NCBI RefSeq assembly: GCF_036588685.1 | Contig: NC_086382.1 | Location: forward strand, 72,699,999 to 72,763,998 | Direction: 5' to 3' | DNA: 64,000 bases | From: Mytilus trossulus | Taxonomy: Eukaryota > Mollusca > Bivalvia > Mytilida > Mytilidae | In this document: piece by piece, positions 35,133-45,374 of the stretch | Numbering within the stretch: position 1 is the stretch's first letter | Layout of the letters: every line of letters begins with the position of its first letter | Notes under the pieces: model-generated | Told to the model about the DNA's origin: nothing | Database searches by the model: none | The model's input: only the letters and a program-made list of their open reading frames with translations | Made by a program: the position numbers and the translations under genes

Positions 35133-37512
35133 TTGATGGTTATATAAATGAGAGGAAATGCAACATTCACAACAACAATGTTGATTGTAGCCGTTTAGCC
35201 TTGACAAGTATACCGATACACTTACCAACTCATGCCACTAGTCTAGATTTTAGTGGAAACAAGATAACAGCAGTCAGAGCGTTTATCTTTCAGGATTTTC
35301 AAAACGTTACCGAGCTCCATTTAGAGATTAATCGGATACAATCAATCGACAAAATGGCTTTTCGTGGATTACATCGTCTACAACAACTACATCTTGGCGT
35401 AAACTCATTGATAATGTTACCCAGTGGAGTGTTTGACAACCTGAATAGTTTGGAATATCTTTCAATAGATGGCAATAAACTGAAAGACTACCAGGCTGAC
35501 CAAATAAAAGAATTATCAACACTCTTATCCCTTAAGACTCTTTCATTCGAAATCTATCCAAATTTCCAATTTCCAGGGCAATGGTCTAGTAAATTGAATC
35601 ATTTGGTGATTTTCCCTAAATCGACAAAAGTGAAATTCAGCAAGGAAATGTTTGCTCATATTAACATAATGCCCATAAAGTCTTTGCACTTATATAAGGT
35701 GCCGTTCATATCGGAGGACTTTTTTGACCATTTTCCTAAATTAGACTCAATAACATTATGGCTGGGTGATGATTTGCCTAAAAATCCAATTGATCAAATA
35801 TTCATATCTTTTAATGTTTTGAAAGGAAAAAATATCACACATATTGAAATAGCATATAGTAGTTTTAATAATCAGTTTAATCTCGACTACAACAAAATGA
35901 AGTACTTATGGCCAATTTGTTTGAAACAGCTGACATTGCACGAGCTATACATTGCATCTATAGGTCTTTATGCTTTTGAAAGATTTTCTGTTGCAAGCAA
36001 ATGTCTTGAATACCTAGAAATTTCAGAAAACATTATTCTTGGCCAAGGATTAACTCTCTTTGGCTATATTCAAAATTTTGAAAAATTGAAGGTGCTGAAA
36101 CTTTTAGATAATACACGTAACAAAAGGTTGAAACGCTCGGAACCTAAGAATCTTAATGTTATTTTACCAAGAACACTAGAAGAGTTGTACATAGAAAACG
36201 ATATACACGATCATTTGTGCAATGTAATATTTAACAACAGCATAAATTTGCGAGTGCTAAGCTTGAAAGACAATCCTATGAGTTCTTGTAAAGGAAGTTT
36301 TAAGGGAGCTACAAATGTAGAGTATTTTGATATGTCTGGACGGACATGCACACAAGTATCGGTCAATTTGCTCTATGGTTTTCTAAATTTGATGACACTT
36401 AAAGCAGAGGCATCACTTCTAGGAAAAGGATTTAAAACACTGCTAATGCTGGGTCTTTTTTAAGCAAATCACTGAAAATTCGAGATATTAATCTGTCATC
36501 TAATAAGATAACTATTATTCCAGATGGATTATTTATGCATCCGTTTGAGCAGTTATCTTCGGTCAACATATCCCATAACAATCTAACAGTATTTCCGCTT
36601 TTCCATTCACGAATTAAACAATTAACACGCATCGATTTGACTTTCAATGCTATAACACATCTCGTAGAAGATGACATAGATCAAATTGAAAAGCTTGGAG
36701 AAGTGAAATTACTCTTGACATGGAACCCCTTCCAATGTACTTGTAAAACGCTACAGTTTTTGAAATGGTTGGGTGAGTCAAAACGAGTACGAGATATTTT
36801 AGATGTGACATGTGTTACTGATACGACATCTCGTGCGTTTATGTCTGAAGTTATTTCAGATCTAAAAACATTTGAGATTTCCTGCAAAACGAAGTTTTGG
36901 TTGCCGTCTGTCGTGTCTATAACCTCCATTGTCGTACTTGCGATAATATTAATCGTCGTATTCTGTCGATATAAATATGCTATTGAGTATTTATTACTGA
37001 GAATCAAAATGAAAATGAAAAATTACAATAAATTGCAACAGGAATATACTTATGATGCTTTTATATCATATAGTCACACAGATTCGGTATGGGTAAAACA
37101 GTTTGATGACAAGGTAAATAGTATGGGCTTCGAATTATGCCTGGACGCCAAGGACTTTATTGCTGGTGAAAGTATAGCAGAAAATGTTATAAATGCAATC
37201 GATTCAAGCAGAAAAGTTATTTTTATTATAACTCACGATTTCCTTATGAACACCTGGGGGGCGTATGAAATGGAAATGACTCGTATGCATGCATTTCAGA
37301 GAGGACGAGAAGATATGGTTATTATTGTTGTAAAGGATAACATTACAGTTAGCGATATGCCTGAAATACTAAAAAGTATTTGGTTTAAAACTATTTGTAT
37401 CCAATGGCCAAAAAATGACAATCTGCCATACAATACCAAAGAACATTTTTATGAAAAGATGAAGATTTCTCTACAACAAAACGAAAAATCTACAGGGAAT
37501 GTAGTTATATAG
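35133..37512 (+). pseudogene. Toll-like receptor copy A, broken by a 1-bp deletion
   Basis: The exon begins after a strong acceptor (TTTCCTTTATTGTAG, AG at 35131-35132); an upstream signal-peptide exon is not found. Order: cysteine cap (CNIH...VDCS), leucine-rich repeats (LTSIPIHLP onward, to about 36710), LRRCT with NPFQCTCKTLQFLKW and C residues, a membrane helix at about 36896-36965, then a TIR domain from 37048 (YDAFISYS, KDFIAGESI in the BB-loop position, WF near the end). TLRs sense microbial ligands and signal through MyD88-type TIR contacts. The A-run at 36434-36437 has four A where copy B has five (52185-52189); the frame ends at 36463 and resumes in another frame to the stop at 37512. 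It could be a true pseudogene or an assembly homopolymer error. Confidence 0.85.
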
Positions 37513-37514
37513 AA

Positions 37515-38640
37515 CTGTTGTATTCGTGAATTTCGAAAAATGATTACATTTTCAAGTTGTGTTTTGATAATAGTGCTAAACTTAATTAAATAGTTCGAGT
37601 ATCTTATTGTTACTACTCTTCACGATGTGACGATAGCCTTTTCAGCATTTATATATCAAATGCCATTGACTTTGAACTAGATGTTAGTAATTGCGAGTAC
37701 ACTTATATGTATGCTGTGTGTCGATTTTTTTGTATCAGTTAGTTCATTTGTGTTTTGTACTAATATACTGATTTAGGCCATTTGCAACTGAATTTAGCAG
37801 TATGTTATGCTGTAACACTTTTGTCAAAGGTGAATAAGGTATATGTGTGGGAGGGGTTAAGCGCTCAGAATCATGTTTGACCACCCCAGAATTTGTGTGT
37901 GTCTGAAGATGTCCCCCAAAAAAGGCAACATTAGTATACCGCTATTCAAAAGTCGTAAATATATTGAGAGAAACGTATTCGGGTTACAAACTAAAACTGA
38001 AAGAAACACATCAACTATAATTGGAAAACAACATAACAACAGAACCACTGAATTGTAATAGAAAACAAACGATAAAGCGGGTCCCTTTATATCTGACTAT
38101 ACTGTATTGGTTTTACACACTGTTAAAGATGTTAACGGACAGGCTGAGATTTATAGTTGCATACAACTTCGTCTTTTGGACTGTTGATGTTTTACCTCAA
38201 TAATATTTTGTAGGATCATTTATTTTCGTGGGAAAAAATATTTGTTCGTGAACAGTTCTTTTATGACGTGACTGCATAATATAGTGCAGAAAAAAGTTAC
38301 CTATAAACCAAAATCCACGACAATTGGTAACAATTTGATAATAAATACATAGTAATGGGTTCAAATATCGTTATCATTATTTATAATGGATTATGTTACT
38401 TCAAAGGTATATATATGTTTGTAATACAGTTTGGGTTTGATTTTGAAGGTGTGAATATACTTTTGATTATATCGTAGCGTGTATCGTGGTATCAAAAGAC
38501 GAAAGATAATTTAGTAACATGAAACCGTTTGCTTTCCTTATAAAGGAGTATACAGTTGAAATTTAGAAAAAAGTTAAATCACAAAGATTATTCCAGTTAT
38601 TCTTTCAAGCTCGAGTTAAACGACACCCAATCTAATTAAA
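37515..38640. other. 3' flank of TLR copy A, with a repeat fragment
   Basis: 37915-38055 on the minus strand matches the end of the element at 49963-50552 (GCGGTATACTAATGTTGCC-like). 38030-38470 is homologous to 56385-56782 plus 60164-60260. No coding frame is supported. Confidence 0.5.
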
Positions 38641-38704
38641 ACCCAATCTCTCATTGCTCCGGTTTTCTAATATGTCACGTGGGAGATCAATACAGCGGAT
38701 TTAA

Positions 38705-39281
38705 GGTGGTATGGGAGTCTAAAATAAAAATGATAGAATTTGTTCATACTTTGCCAAAACGTAGTATTTATTGATATATGTTGAAATATATAATAAAAAT
38801 GATAGGTCATCGCGCATTTTCTGAAGCTACAGGACGCGACAAAATGACACATTTTGTAAGGATTATACTGGTAAAAACACCATTTTGTGATTAGAAACCA
38901 AACAAAATGATAGAATTGGTAAATACTTAAGGAAAAGATAGCTTTCAGACAATGCTTTGAGAATTTCAAAAGAAAAGATAGGGTCACCGTGAGTTTTTTC
39001 GGCTAAAATACAAAATAGGAAAGTTCCATATAGAATCCTTCAGAAAATGCACTATTTTAAAGTTACCTCCCTTAAATTGGCAATTTCAAAAAAACAAAAA
39101 ACAAACAAAAATAATCATCATTTGCAAAAATATTAATATTTATAAGTTATATTTCTTATAAATTGGTTCTTTGAAAATGTCTGGATTCCTGCATTAAATT
39201 TTCCTAACTTGATAGAAAATCTGGACCTTTGGTTCACTGTTTTTTTTACAATCCAAGACGGAGAAAGACACCCATACCACC
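38705..39281. mobile_element. TTAA-flanked MITE, empty site visible in unit B
   Basis: TTAA at 38701-38704 and 39282-39285 flank inverted ends GGTGGTATGGGAGTC and, reversed, GGTGGTATGGGTGTC. Unit B shows the uninterrupted target GCGGAT-TTAA-ACGTTTTAAT at 62904-62923. The insertion therefore came after the duplication, or it was cleanly excised in B. 577 bp, no ORF. Confidence 0.88.
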
Positions 39282-39824
39282 TTAAACGTTTTAATAAGCG
39301 CTAACCCTTACATGAAAGAAGAGTGTAACATTGTAAGAAAAACTTTAACATATCAATCGAAAAACCTCATTATCTATTTGTTCTTTTTGGAACTCTATGA
39401 TAATTGTGTTCTTCCTGGTGTATATAATAAATACAGTGTTTTGATGTACTTTTTGATAGGTCTTTAAGGTCGGTTTCAAACTTCCGCATTCATACTCTAA
39501 TTACATGTCAATATTGTATAACTCAGCCTTTGCGATGAACTAGATTTATTTTACTTCGATTGACTTGATTAAAAGAATGATAATTCCGCTTTATAAAATA
39601 TATCCATCCTTGGTGATATTCACTCAGGGTTTGCCTTCAATAAGAATGTTAAAGGTCAACATTTAAAAGATTGTGGTCTATATGAATCGAGGCGCTTGTA
39701 GAGGGTCAAGTGTTTATATGAAGTTAACATTAATGTGACATGTTATCTTTTTGATAACACCAATTCAGTCTTCATGATCTCAAATAAAAAAGTAAATAAC
39801 ACAAATAACGAACTCCATGGAAAA

Positions 39825-39975
39825 ATCAAATAAGAAAGTCCCTTATCAATTGGAAATATCAAAAGCACAAGCACACAAACAGATGGAAAACAACTTACAT
39901 AATACTGAATTGGTACAGACATTCGTATGTAGAAAATGGTAGATTAAACCATGTTTTATTTAAAGTAGCTTAACC
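39825..39975 (-). repeat. Dispersed repeat D1, unit A copy
   Basis: Reverse D1 core (AAGAAAGTCCCTTATCAA, TAGAAAATGGTAGATTAAAC). The orthologous copy in unit B is at 63395-63560. Confidence 0.55.
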
Positions 39976-40017
39976 GATTGTATGTAAATCCATAATATCG
40001 ACAACAATATGTGGGCA

Positions 40018-41213
40018 AAACAATAATGAACACTGCCCTTTCCTCGATCTTGATATCTATATCACTAACGGAAAGCTGAATACTAAAATTTATGATAAAA
40101 GGGATGATTTTTCATTTCCTATCGTTAATTATCCGTTTTTAGATGGTGACGTTCCCTTGTCACCATCTTACGGTGTTTATATATCTCAACTTGTACGATT
40201 CGCTCGTGTTTGTAACAATGTTTTAGATTTTAACGAGAGAAATTTATGTATTACTGAAAAATTATTACACCAGGGTTTTCGATATCACAAACTAGTCAAA
40301 ACTTTTACTAAATTTTATCATCGGTATAAAAACATCATTCGTAAATATAGCTCAACATGCAGACTTTTTATACGTTCAGGTATTTCACATCCATTTTTTT
40401 ATGGAAATATTCTTTATAAAGCACAAAGGTGTCAGTATTCACCTCAGAAACTTACAAAATCTTTAAATAGACTGATTAAGAATGGATATAATTACGATAC
40501 TGTTGTCAAGTCATTAAAGATTGCATATTTTGGCGTTAATATTGAGTCACTGATAAGGTCTTTGTGTCGGAACTAAAGACATTTATTCTAAAAACAGTTG
40601 TTGGCATGACATGGGTTATGTTCGTCTCATATATGTTATGATGGTATGATACTAAACCCCTAACGGGAAGGATTGTGCCTGATGTTCATATGATGAAATC
40701 ATAATCTTTCAGTCAGTTTAATTGAAGTCTGGAGCTGGCATGTCAGTTAACTGCTAGTAGTCTGTTGTTATTTATGTATTTCTTGCCATTTTGTTTATTT
40801 TCTTTGGTTACATCTCCTGACATCAGACTCGGACTTCTCTTGAACTGAATTTTAATGTGCGTATTGTTATGCGTTTATTTTTCTACATTGGTTAGAGGAA
40901 TAGGGGGAGGGTTGAGATCTCACAAACATGTTTAACCCCGCCGCATTTTTGCGCCTGTCCCAAGTCAGGAGCCTCTGGCCTTTGTTAGTCTTGTATTATT
41001 TTTATATTAGTTTCTTGTGTACAATTTGGAAATTAGTATGGCATTCATTATCACTGAACTAGTATATATTTGTTTAGGGGCCAGCTGAAGGACGCATCCG
41101 GGTGCGGGAATTTCTCGCTTCAATGAAGACCTGTTGGTGACCTTCTGCTGTTGTTTTTTATTTGGTCGGGTTGTTGTCTCTTTGACACATTCCCCATTTC
41201 CATTCTCATATTT
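40018..41213 (+). mobile_element. PLE-B copy inserted in unit A
   Basis: Unit B continues straight from GTGTGGGCGAAACA to AATTAAGATGTGACAACG at 63592-63630, whereas unit A has this insert between the same blocks. It holds the C-terminal coding part (40023-40576) and the full 3' tail, so it is 5'-truncated as usual for retro-insertion. Confidence 0.85.
40023..40576 (+). CDS. PLE-B reverse transcriptase C-terminal fragment, open to its stop
   Basis: An uninterrupted frame from the insertion edge to a TAA: HCPFLDLDIYI, YDKRDDFSFPIV, SPSYGVYISQLVRFARVC, LCITEKLLHQGF, KFYHRYKNIIRKY, NILYKAQRCQYSPQKLTKSL and a SLKIAYFGVNIESL end. This is the thumb and C-terminal extension of a Penelope-like RT. 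The catalytic palm motifs are upstream and lost, so the product cannot be active. It has the cleanest reading of the PLE-B copies here and helps define the family end. Confidence 0.7.
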
Positions 41214-41215
41214 AT

Positions 41216-41290
41216 TAATTAAGATGTGACAACGCTTACTCAACTGCACACCAAACATCATTGACTTATCTTAAACTATTGTGGTGACGT
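41216..41290. repeat. Unit of an approximately 156-bp repeat (S1)
   Basis: GATGTGACAACGCTTACTCAACTGCACACCAAACATCATTGACTTATC-type sequence, also at 63620-63670 and with changes at 46550-46600 and 63780-63840. It is part of a low-copy tandem repeat that ends both duplication units. Confidence 0.5.
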
Positions 41291-41490
41291 CAGCCTATTC
41301 ATTTACCGTGGATTCTTTTTCTAGAATCAACGCTTCCTTAATTCGTCGCTGAAATGGACTCACCATTTTATATTCTTTTGTTTCCTTTGTGTGCCTAATT
41401 AAATTAAGGTTGAATTGGCCAATTTACTGATTTCTGTTCAGTACTGGAATTGATTTAAAAACTTACCTTTAATTTTTAAAAATTATATAT

Positions 41491-41580
41491 GCCTGTACTG
41501 GGAGTCGAACCCGTCCATGAATTCTCTTAAGTGTCACTAACATCAACATATCGACGAAACCTCTCGGCTACCAATTGGTT
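41491..41580 (-). repeat. tRNA-like SINE head, minus copy
   Basis: The minus strand holds TTGGTAGCCGAGAGG (A-box-like) and 50 bases later GGGTTCGACTCCC (B-box-like), the internal RNA polymerase III promoter parts of a tRNA. No acceptor-stem pairing forms, so this is a tRNA-derived repeat rather than a tRNA gene. Confidence 0.5.
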
Positions 41581-41690
41581 ACGATTTACTTCTATTTCAC
41601 ATATATAAATGAATATTTGATATACATCGGTACAACGGACACACATGGATTGTACCCTTATATATACAATAATAGACACTCGTATAGTAT

Positions 41691-41800
41691 GAGTTGGTAG
41701 CCGCGAGGTTTCATGGATATGCTCAATGATAATGATAAAAAAAAATGGATATGCTCAATGAGTTAGAACTTATCGGCGTAGGTTCGAATCCTGGTATATT
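41691..41800 (+). repeat. tRNA-like SINE head, plus copy with internal duplication
   Basis: TTGGTAGCCGCGAGG at 41694 and GGTTCGAATCC at 41781-41791 form A- and B-box-like motifs. ATGGATATGCTCAATGA occurs twice (41713 and 41745), split by an A-rich stretch. It is inverted relative to 41491-41580. Confidence 0.5.
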
Positions 41801-42056
41801 TTTTTGGGTTGTTGTCCCTATTCTCCAGTTAACCTGTGTTGTTTCTTGTTTTTTTAAGTTCTTTTGGATATTTGGTTTGATAAAAGCGAGTTTGGTCGTT
41901 TATTCTCGGATCATTGTTAGCTATTCCACATGGTTGAAACGAAAATGTTAACATTACAGGTGTCCATTTTTGTTTTATAAATCAATATAGTATGATTTCA
42001 TCTGTTTATTCGCAAATTCATATGCTTGAAAATCGTGATGTGCTAGGAATAAGATA

Positions 42057-42210
42057 CAAAAAAGAAGATGTGGTATGATTGCCAATGAGACAACTATCCA
42101 CAAAAGACCAAAATGATACAAACATTAGCAACTATAGGTCACAGTACGGCCTTCAACAATGAGCAAAGCCCATACCGCATAGTCAGCTATAAAAGGTCCC
42201 GATAAGACTT
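42057..42210 (-). repeat. Dispersed repeat D2
   Basis: GATGTGGTATGATTGCCAATG, ACGGCCTTCAACAATGAGC and CCGCATAGTCAGCTAT form the reverse complement of the order at 17139-17305. A related but diverged stretch lies at 62600-62900. Confidence 0.6.
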
Positions 42211-42539
42211 CTTGTTAGAAGTTACGGACACTTGCTTTATAGATATAGTTGTTGTCCCCGGCATTGACACATTCCCCATTTTCATTCTCAATTTTATTAA
42301 AATAAGATATGTCTCATTTTGTCAAAACCTATAATGTTCAGATGCCTGATAAATGAAAATCTTTAATGGCAAACGATTTGTGTAAAACATGTATTTGTAT
42401 TGTTTTAATCATTTAAATGTAATATGTAATTGTAATGCATCGTTTGTCACGATAACATGGTTATTTAAACTCACTTACAATACCTTCTAATTAAGAATAG
42501 GCTTTGATTTTGAAAAGACATTATCACAATAGTTTAAGT

Positions 42540-45370
42540 TATAGATACAATGGATAAGCGTTTATTCATGAAAAACAAAGCATTCGACCTGCGGGCTCAT
42601 GGTTTCTTTTTCAAGAATCAACGCTTATCATTTGTAAAAAAAATATACCATAGCTCGAACAATACTAATCTTTCAACGATTCTCCGTAGACAAATAGAAG
42701 ACTACTGGATTAGACAATTGGGAACTGCAACACCGTATGGCTGCAATGACAAAATTGATGGTATAGGTATTCTATCTAGTCCTTCGTGTAACTCGGTGAA
42801 TGTGATGAATATTTTCAACTCGACTCCTCGACGTAGACGTAGTCATGGCCATCGTCATTATATATCCCCCTCTCTTCATGATGTCTCTATAAATGACTTG
42901 CTGCCATGCATACAAAAACCGTTAGGTATTCATCACATTCGCACGAAACTTTATTCATTACCCCTTTTAAATTTTATTTTCTGTTCAATTTATGTTTGGA
43001 ATCCACTGTTACAAACCCTCATTCAAACCAATACAAACTACAAGCTATAATTTCGGATATTGCTAGTCACAGACTTTTCAAGCCAGGTCGCATTGGAAAA
43101 GATGAAAAAGAGAAAAGATCTTTTCTAAATCTTTCCTTTGTCAACAAAGGTCTCGATGGCGTCAATCTAGGCAATATCCTTCGTCATAAATTAGTTCAAT
43201 CGAGAATACCTCCTTATTTTAAAGACCAGTCTGTACCAATAATTTCTTATACCTATGCCAAACCTATTGCAACTAAAATTTTCGATTACAAACGCGTTTT
43301 GCAGGATCTCAATATTGACGACTTCAAGTCTAAACCTCCTGATTGCACTTGTGCTATTTCCCCATTCATATATAATCCTGCTGGCCACGTTATTACCGGT
43401 GACCTTAACATTGTTAATAACACTTCTCTACGAAACGTGTTATCGAAAGGTTCGAAATATCGTGAGCCTAAATCCATCAATTGGAAATACAATTTTAAAA
43501 TTTTGATGGATTCAGTCGAGGATTATGCCAGGCAATGGGCTAAGCGCGAGAAGGAAGACGTAGACACTCTATCCGAATGGATTAAGGCAGTGAGGTCGTT
43601 AATACAAATCAGAATTAAGAAACTGAATGGGTCCATCAATGCCCATGCTACGTCAATCTTCAAAGATCCAAATGTAGCTAAACACCTATCTGACCTCCAT
43701 GATAAATATGTTGTTGTCCCCGCAGACAAAGCCCCAAATAACATCGTTTTTGTCTGTAAAAGTCATTATATTATTGCTTGATAAACGAATTAGGTATAGA
43801 CAATTCACTTGGAAACCCAACATATACCCTCACGACACTTACCAAAGAGGAAATCCTGGATAATCATAGGTCTGTTCTTTGTTCCTTTGGTATTTCAACC
43901 AAAGATGAAGAACTGGATCTTCCATCACTGTATTGGATACCTAATTTACATAAGTGTCATTACAAACAAAGGTATATTGCTGGGTCTTCCAAGTGCTCCA
44001 CGAAACCCCTTTCTAAATTATTAACATCAATTTTATCAGCAATCAAAGACGGGCTTCAAAGTTATTGTGAAACTGCCTATTCTAGAGGTGGCGTGAATCA
44101 GATGTGGATACTTAAAAATTCCAAAGATCTTTTAGAGTACATACAATCTAACTCTCTTTCATCTTGTAACAGTATTAAAACATTTGACTTTTCTACTCTT
44201 TACACAAGTATTCCACATTCCAAACTAAAAGACAAATTAAAAGAGTTGGTATTACTTTGCTTCATAAAAAAGAATGGCCAACGTAGATACAAGTATCTTG
44301 TCTTTGGGAGGGATAAATCCTACTTTGTAAAGAATCATTCTGATTCAAACAAAAAACTCTCTGAAACCGATATTATCAAGATGCTTGATTTCTTGATTGA
44401 CAACATATTTGTTACGTTCGGAGGACGTGTTTTTCAACAGACTGTCGGCATCCCAATGGGAACAAACTGTGCCCCTCTACTTGCTGACTTGTTTCTTTAT
44501 TATTATGAGGCTGACTTCATGCAGGAACTTCTTCGAAAGAAAGATAAGAAGTTAGCAATATCCTTTAACTCTACTTTCCGCTATATAGATGACGTTCTTA
44601 AACTAAATAATTCAAAATTTGGTGACTATGTGGATTGCATCTATCCCATCGAATTGGAGATAAAGGATACTACAGATACAGTTACGTCGGCTTCATATCT
44701 TGACTTACATCTAGAAATTGACAATGAGGGTCGGTTGAAGACAAAACTTTACGACAAAAGAGATGATTTCAGCTTTCCAATTGTGAACTTTCCATTTCTT
44801 AGTAGCAACATTCCAGCAGCACCTGCATACGGGGTATATATCTCCCAATTGATACGATATTCCCGTGCTTGCATTTCCTATCATGATTTTCTTGATAGAG
44901 GGTTACTGCTCACAAGGAAGCTATTAAACCAAGAGTTCCAAATGGTGAAGTTGAAATCATCCCTTCGTAAATTGTACGGACGCCATCACGAGTTGGTTGA
45001 CCGTTATGGAATAACCGTTTCACAAATGATATCGGATATGTTCCTTACGTCGTAACTGCAATCCCCTTCCCTTTCATGAATTTGACCTACCGAATTAAGA
45101 CTATTTACCGGATTTGTAATCACATAAGCAACACGATGGGTGCCGCATGTGGAGCAGGATCTGCTTACCCTTCCGGAGCACCTGAGATCACCCCTAGTTT
45201 TTGGTAGGGTTCGTGTTGTTTATTCTTTAGTTTTCTATGTTGTGTCATGTGTACTATTGTTTTTCTGTTTGTCTTTTTCATTTTTAGCCATGGCGTTGTC
45301 AGTTTGTTTTAGATTTACGAGTTTGACTGTCCCTTTGGTATCTTTCGTCCCTCTTTTGTATCTATATCAC
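42540..45370 (+). mobile_element. PLE-A: Penelope-like element with N-terminal endonuclease remnant
   Basis: A nearly full coding region (42550-45055) followed by a 3' tail ending GTATCTTTCGTCCCTCTTTT. Retained host sequence on both sides (41278 and 45373) shows that it lies inside a unit A repeat. The same tail recurs at 60776-60957 and 61472-62463 on the minus strand. No hammerhead motif was found at its ends. Confidence 0.8.
42550..45055 (+). pseudogene. PLE-A polyprotein (GIY-YIG remnant plus reverse transcriptase), two frameshifts
   Basis: Frames: 42550-43050, 42906-43781 and 43778-45055. The first part has EDYWIRQLGTATPYGCN, matching the end of a GIY-YIG endonuclease in N-terminal position, as in permuted (Naiad-type) PLEs; the GIY and YIG strands themselves are absent. 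Then come a basic RRRRSHGHRH patch and a long linker, then RT motifs: FDFSTLYTSIPH (first catalytic Asp), GIPMGTNCAPLLADLFLYYYE and RYIDDV (catalytic pair), then YLDLHLEID, YDKRDDFSFPIV and YGVYISQL. Shifts near 42950 and 43770 break the frame; motifs are otherwise intact. There is no C-terminal GIY-YIG. The Naiad assignment is by layout only. Confidence 0.75.
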
Positions 45371-45374
45371 ATAA

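Larger units (their letters stand above)
30505..41290 (+). repeat. Segmental duplication, unit A (with TLR copy A)
   Basis: Colinear with 47230-63700. Anchors: CAAGTGTTACTC near 30622 and 47334; ATAACACGATATAAACATAA near 32855 and 48970; the TLR exon; GCTGAGATTTATAGTTGCAT near 38143 and 56504; GGCGCTTGTAGAGGGTCA near 39691 and 63271; and GATGTGACAACGCTTA near 41223 and 63622. Different mobile elements have since entered each unit. Confidence 0.85.

Noticed and set aside
41491-41800. Genuine tRNA genes
   Set aside because: A- and B-box-like motifs are present, but no acceptor or anticodon stem can be paired.
42540-45370. Hammerhead ribozymes at the ends of PLE-A
   Set aside because: Neither the 5' flank nor the 3' tail contains CTGATGA with a matching GAAA core, although some PLE families carry them.
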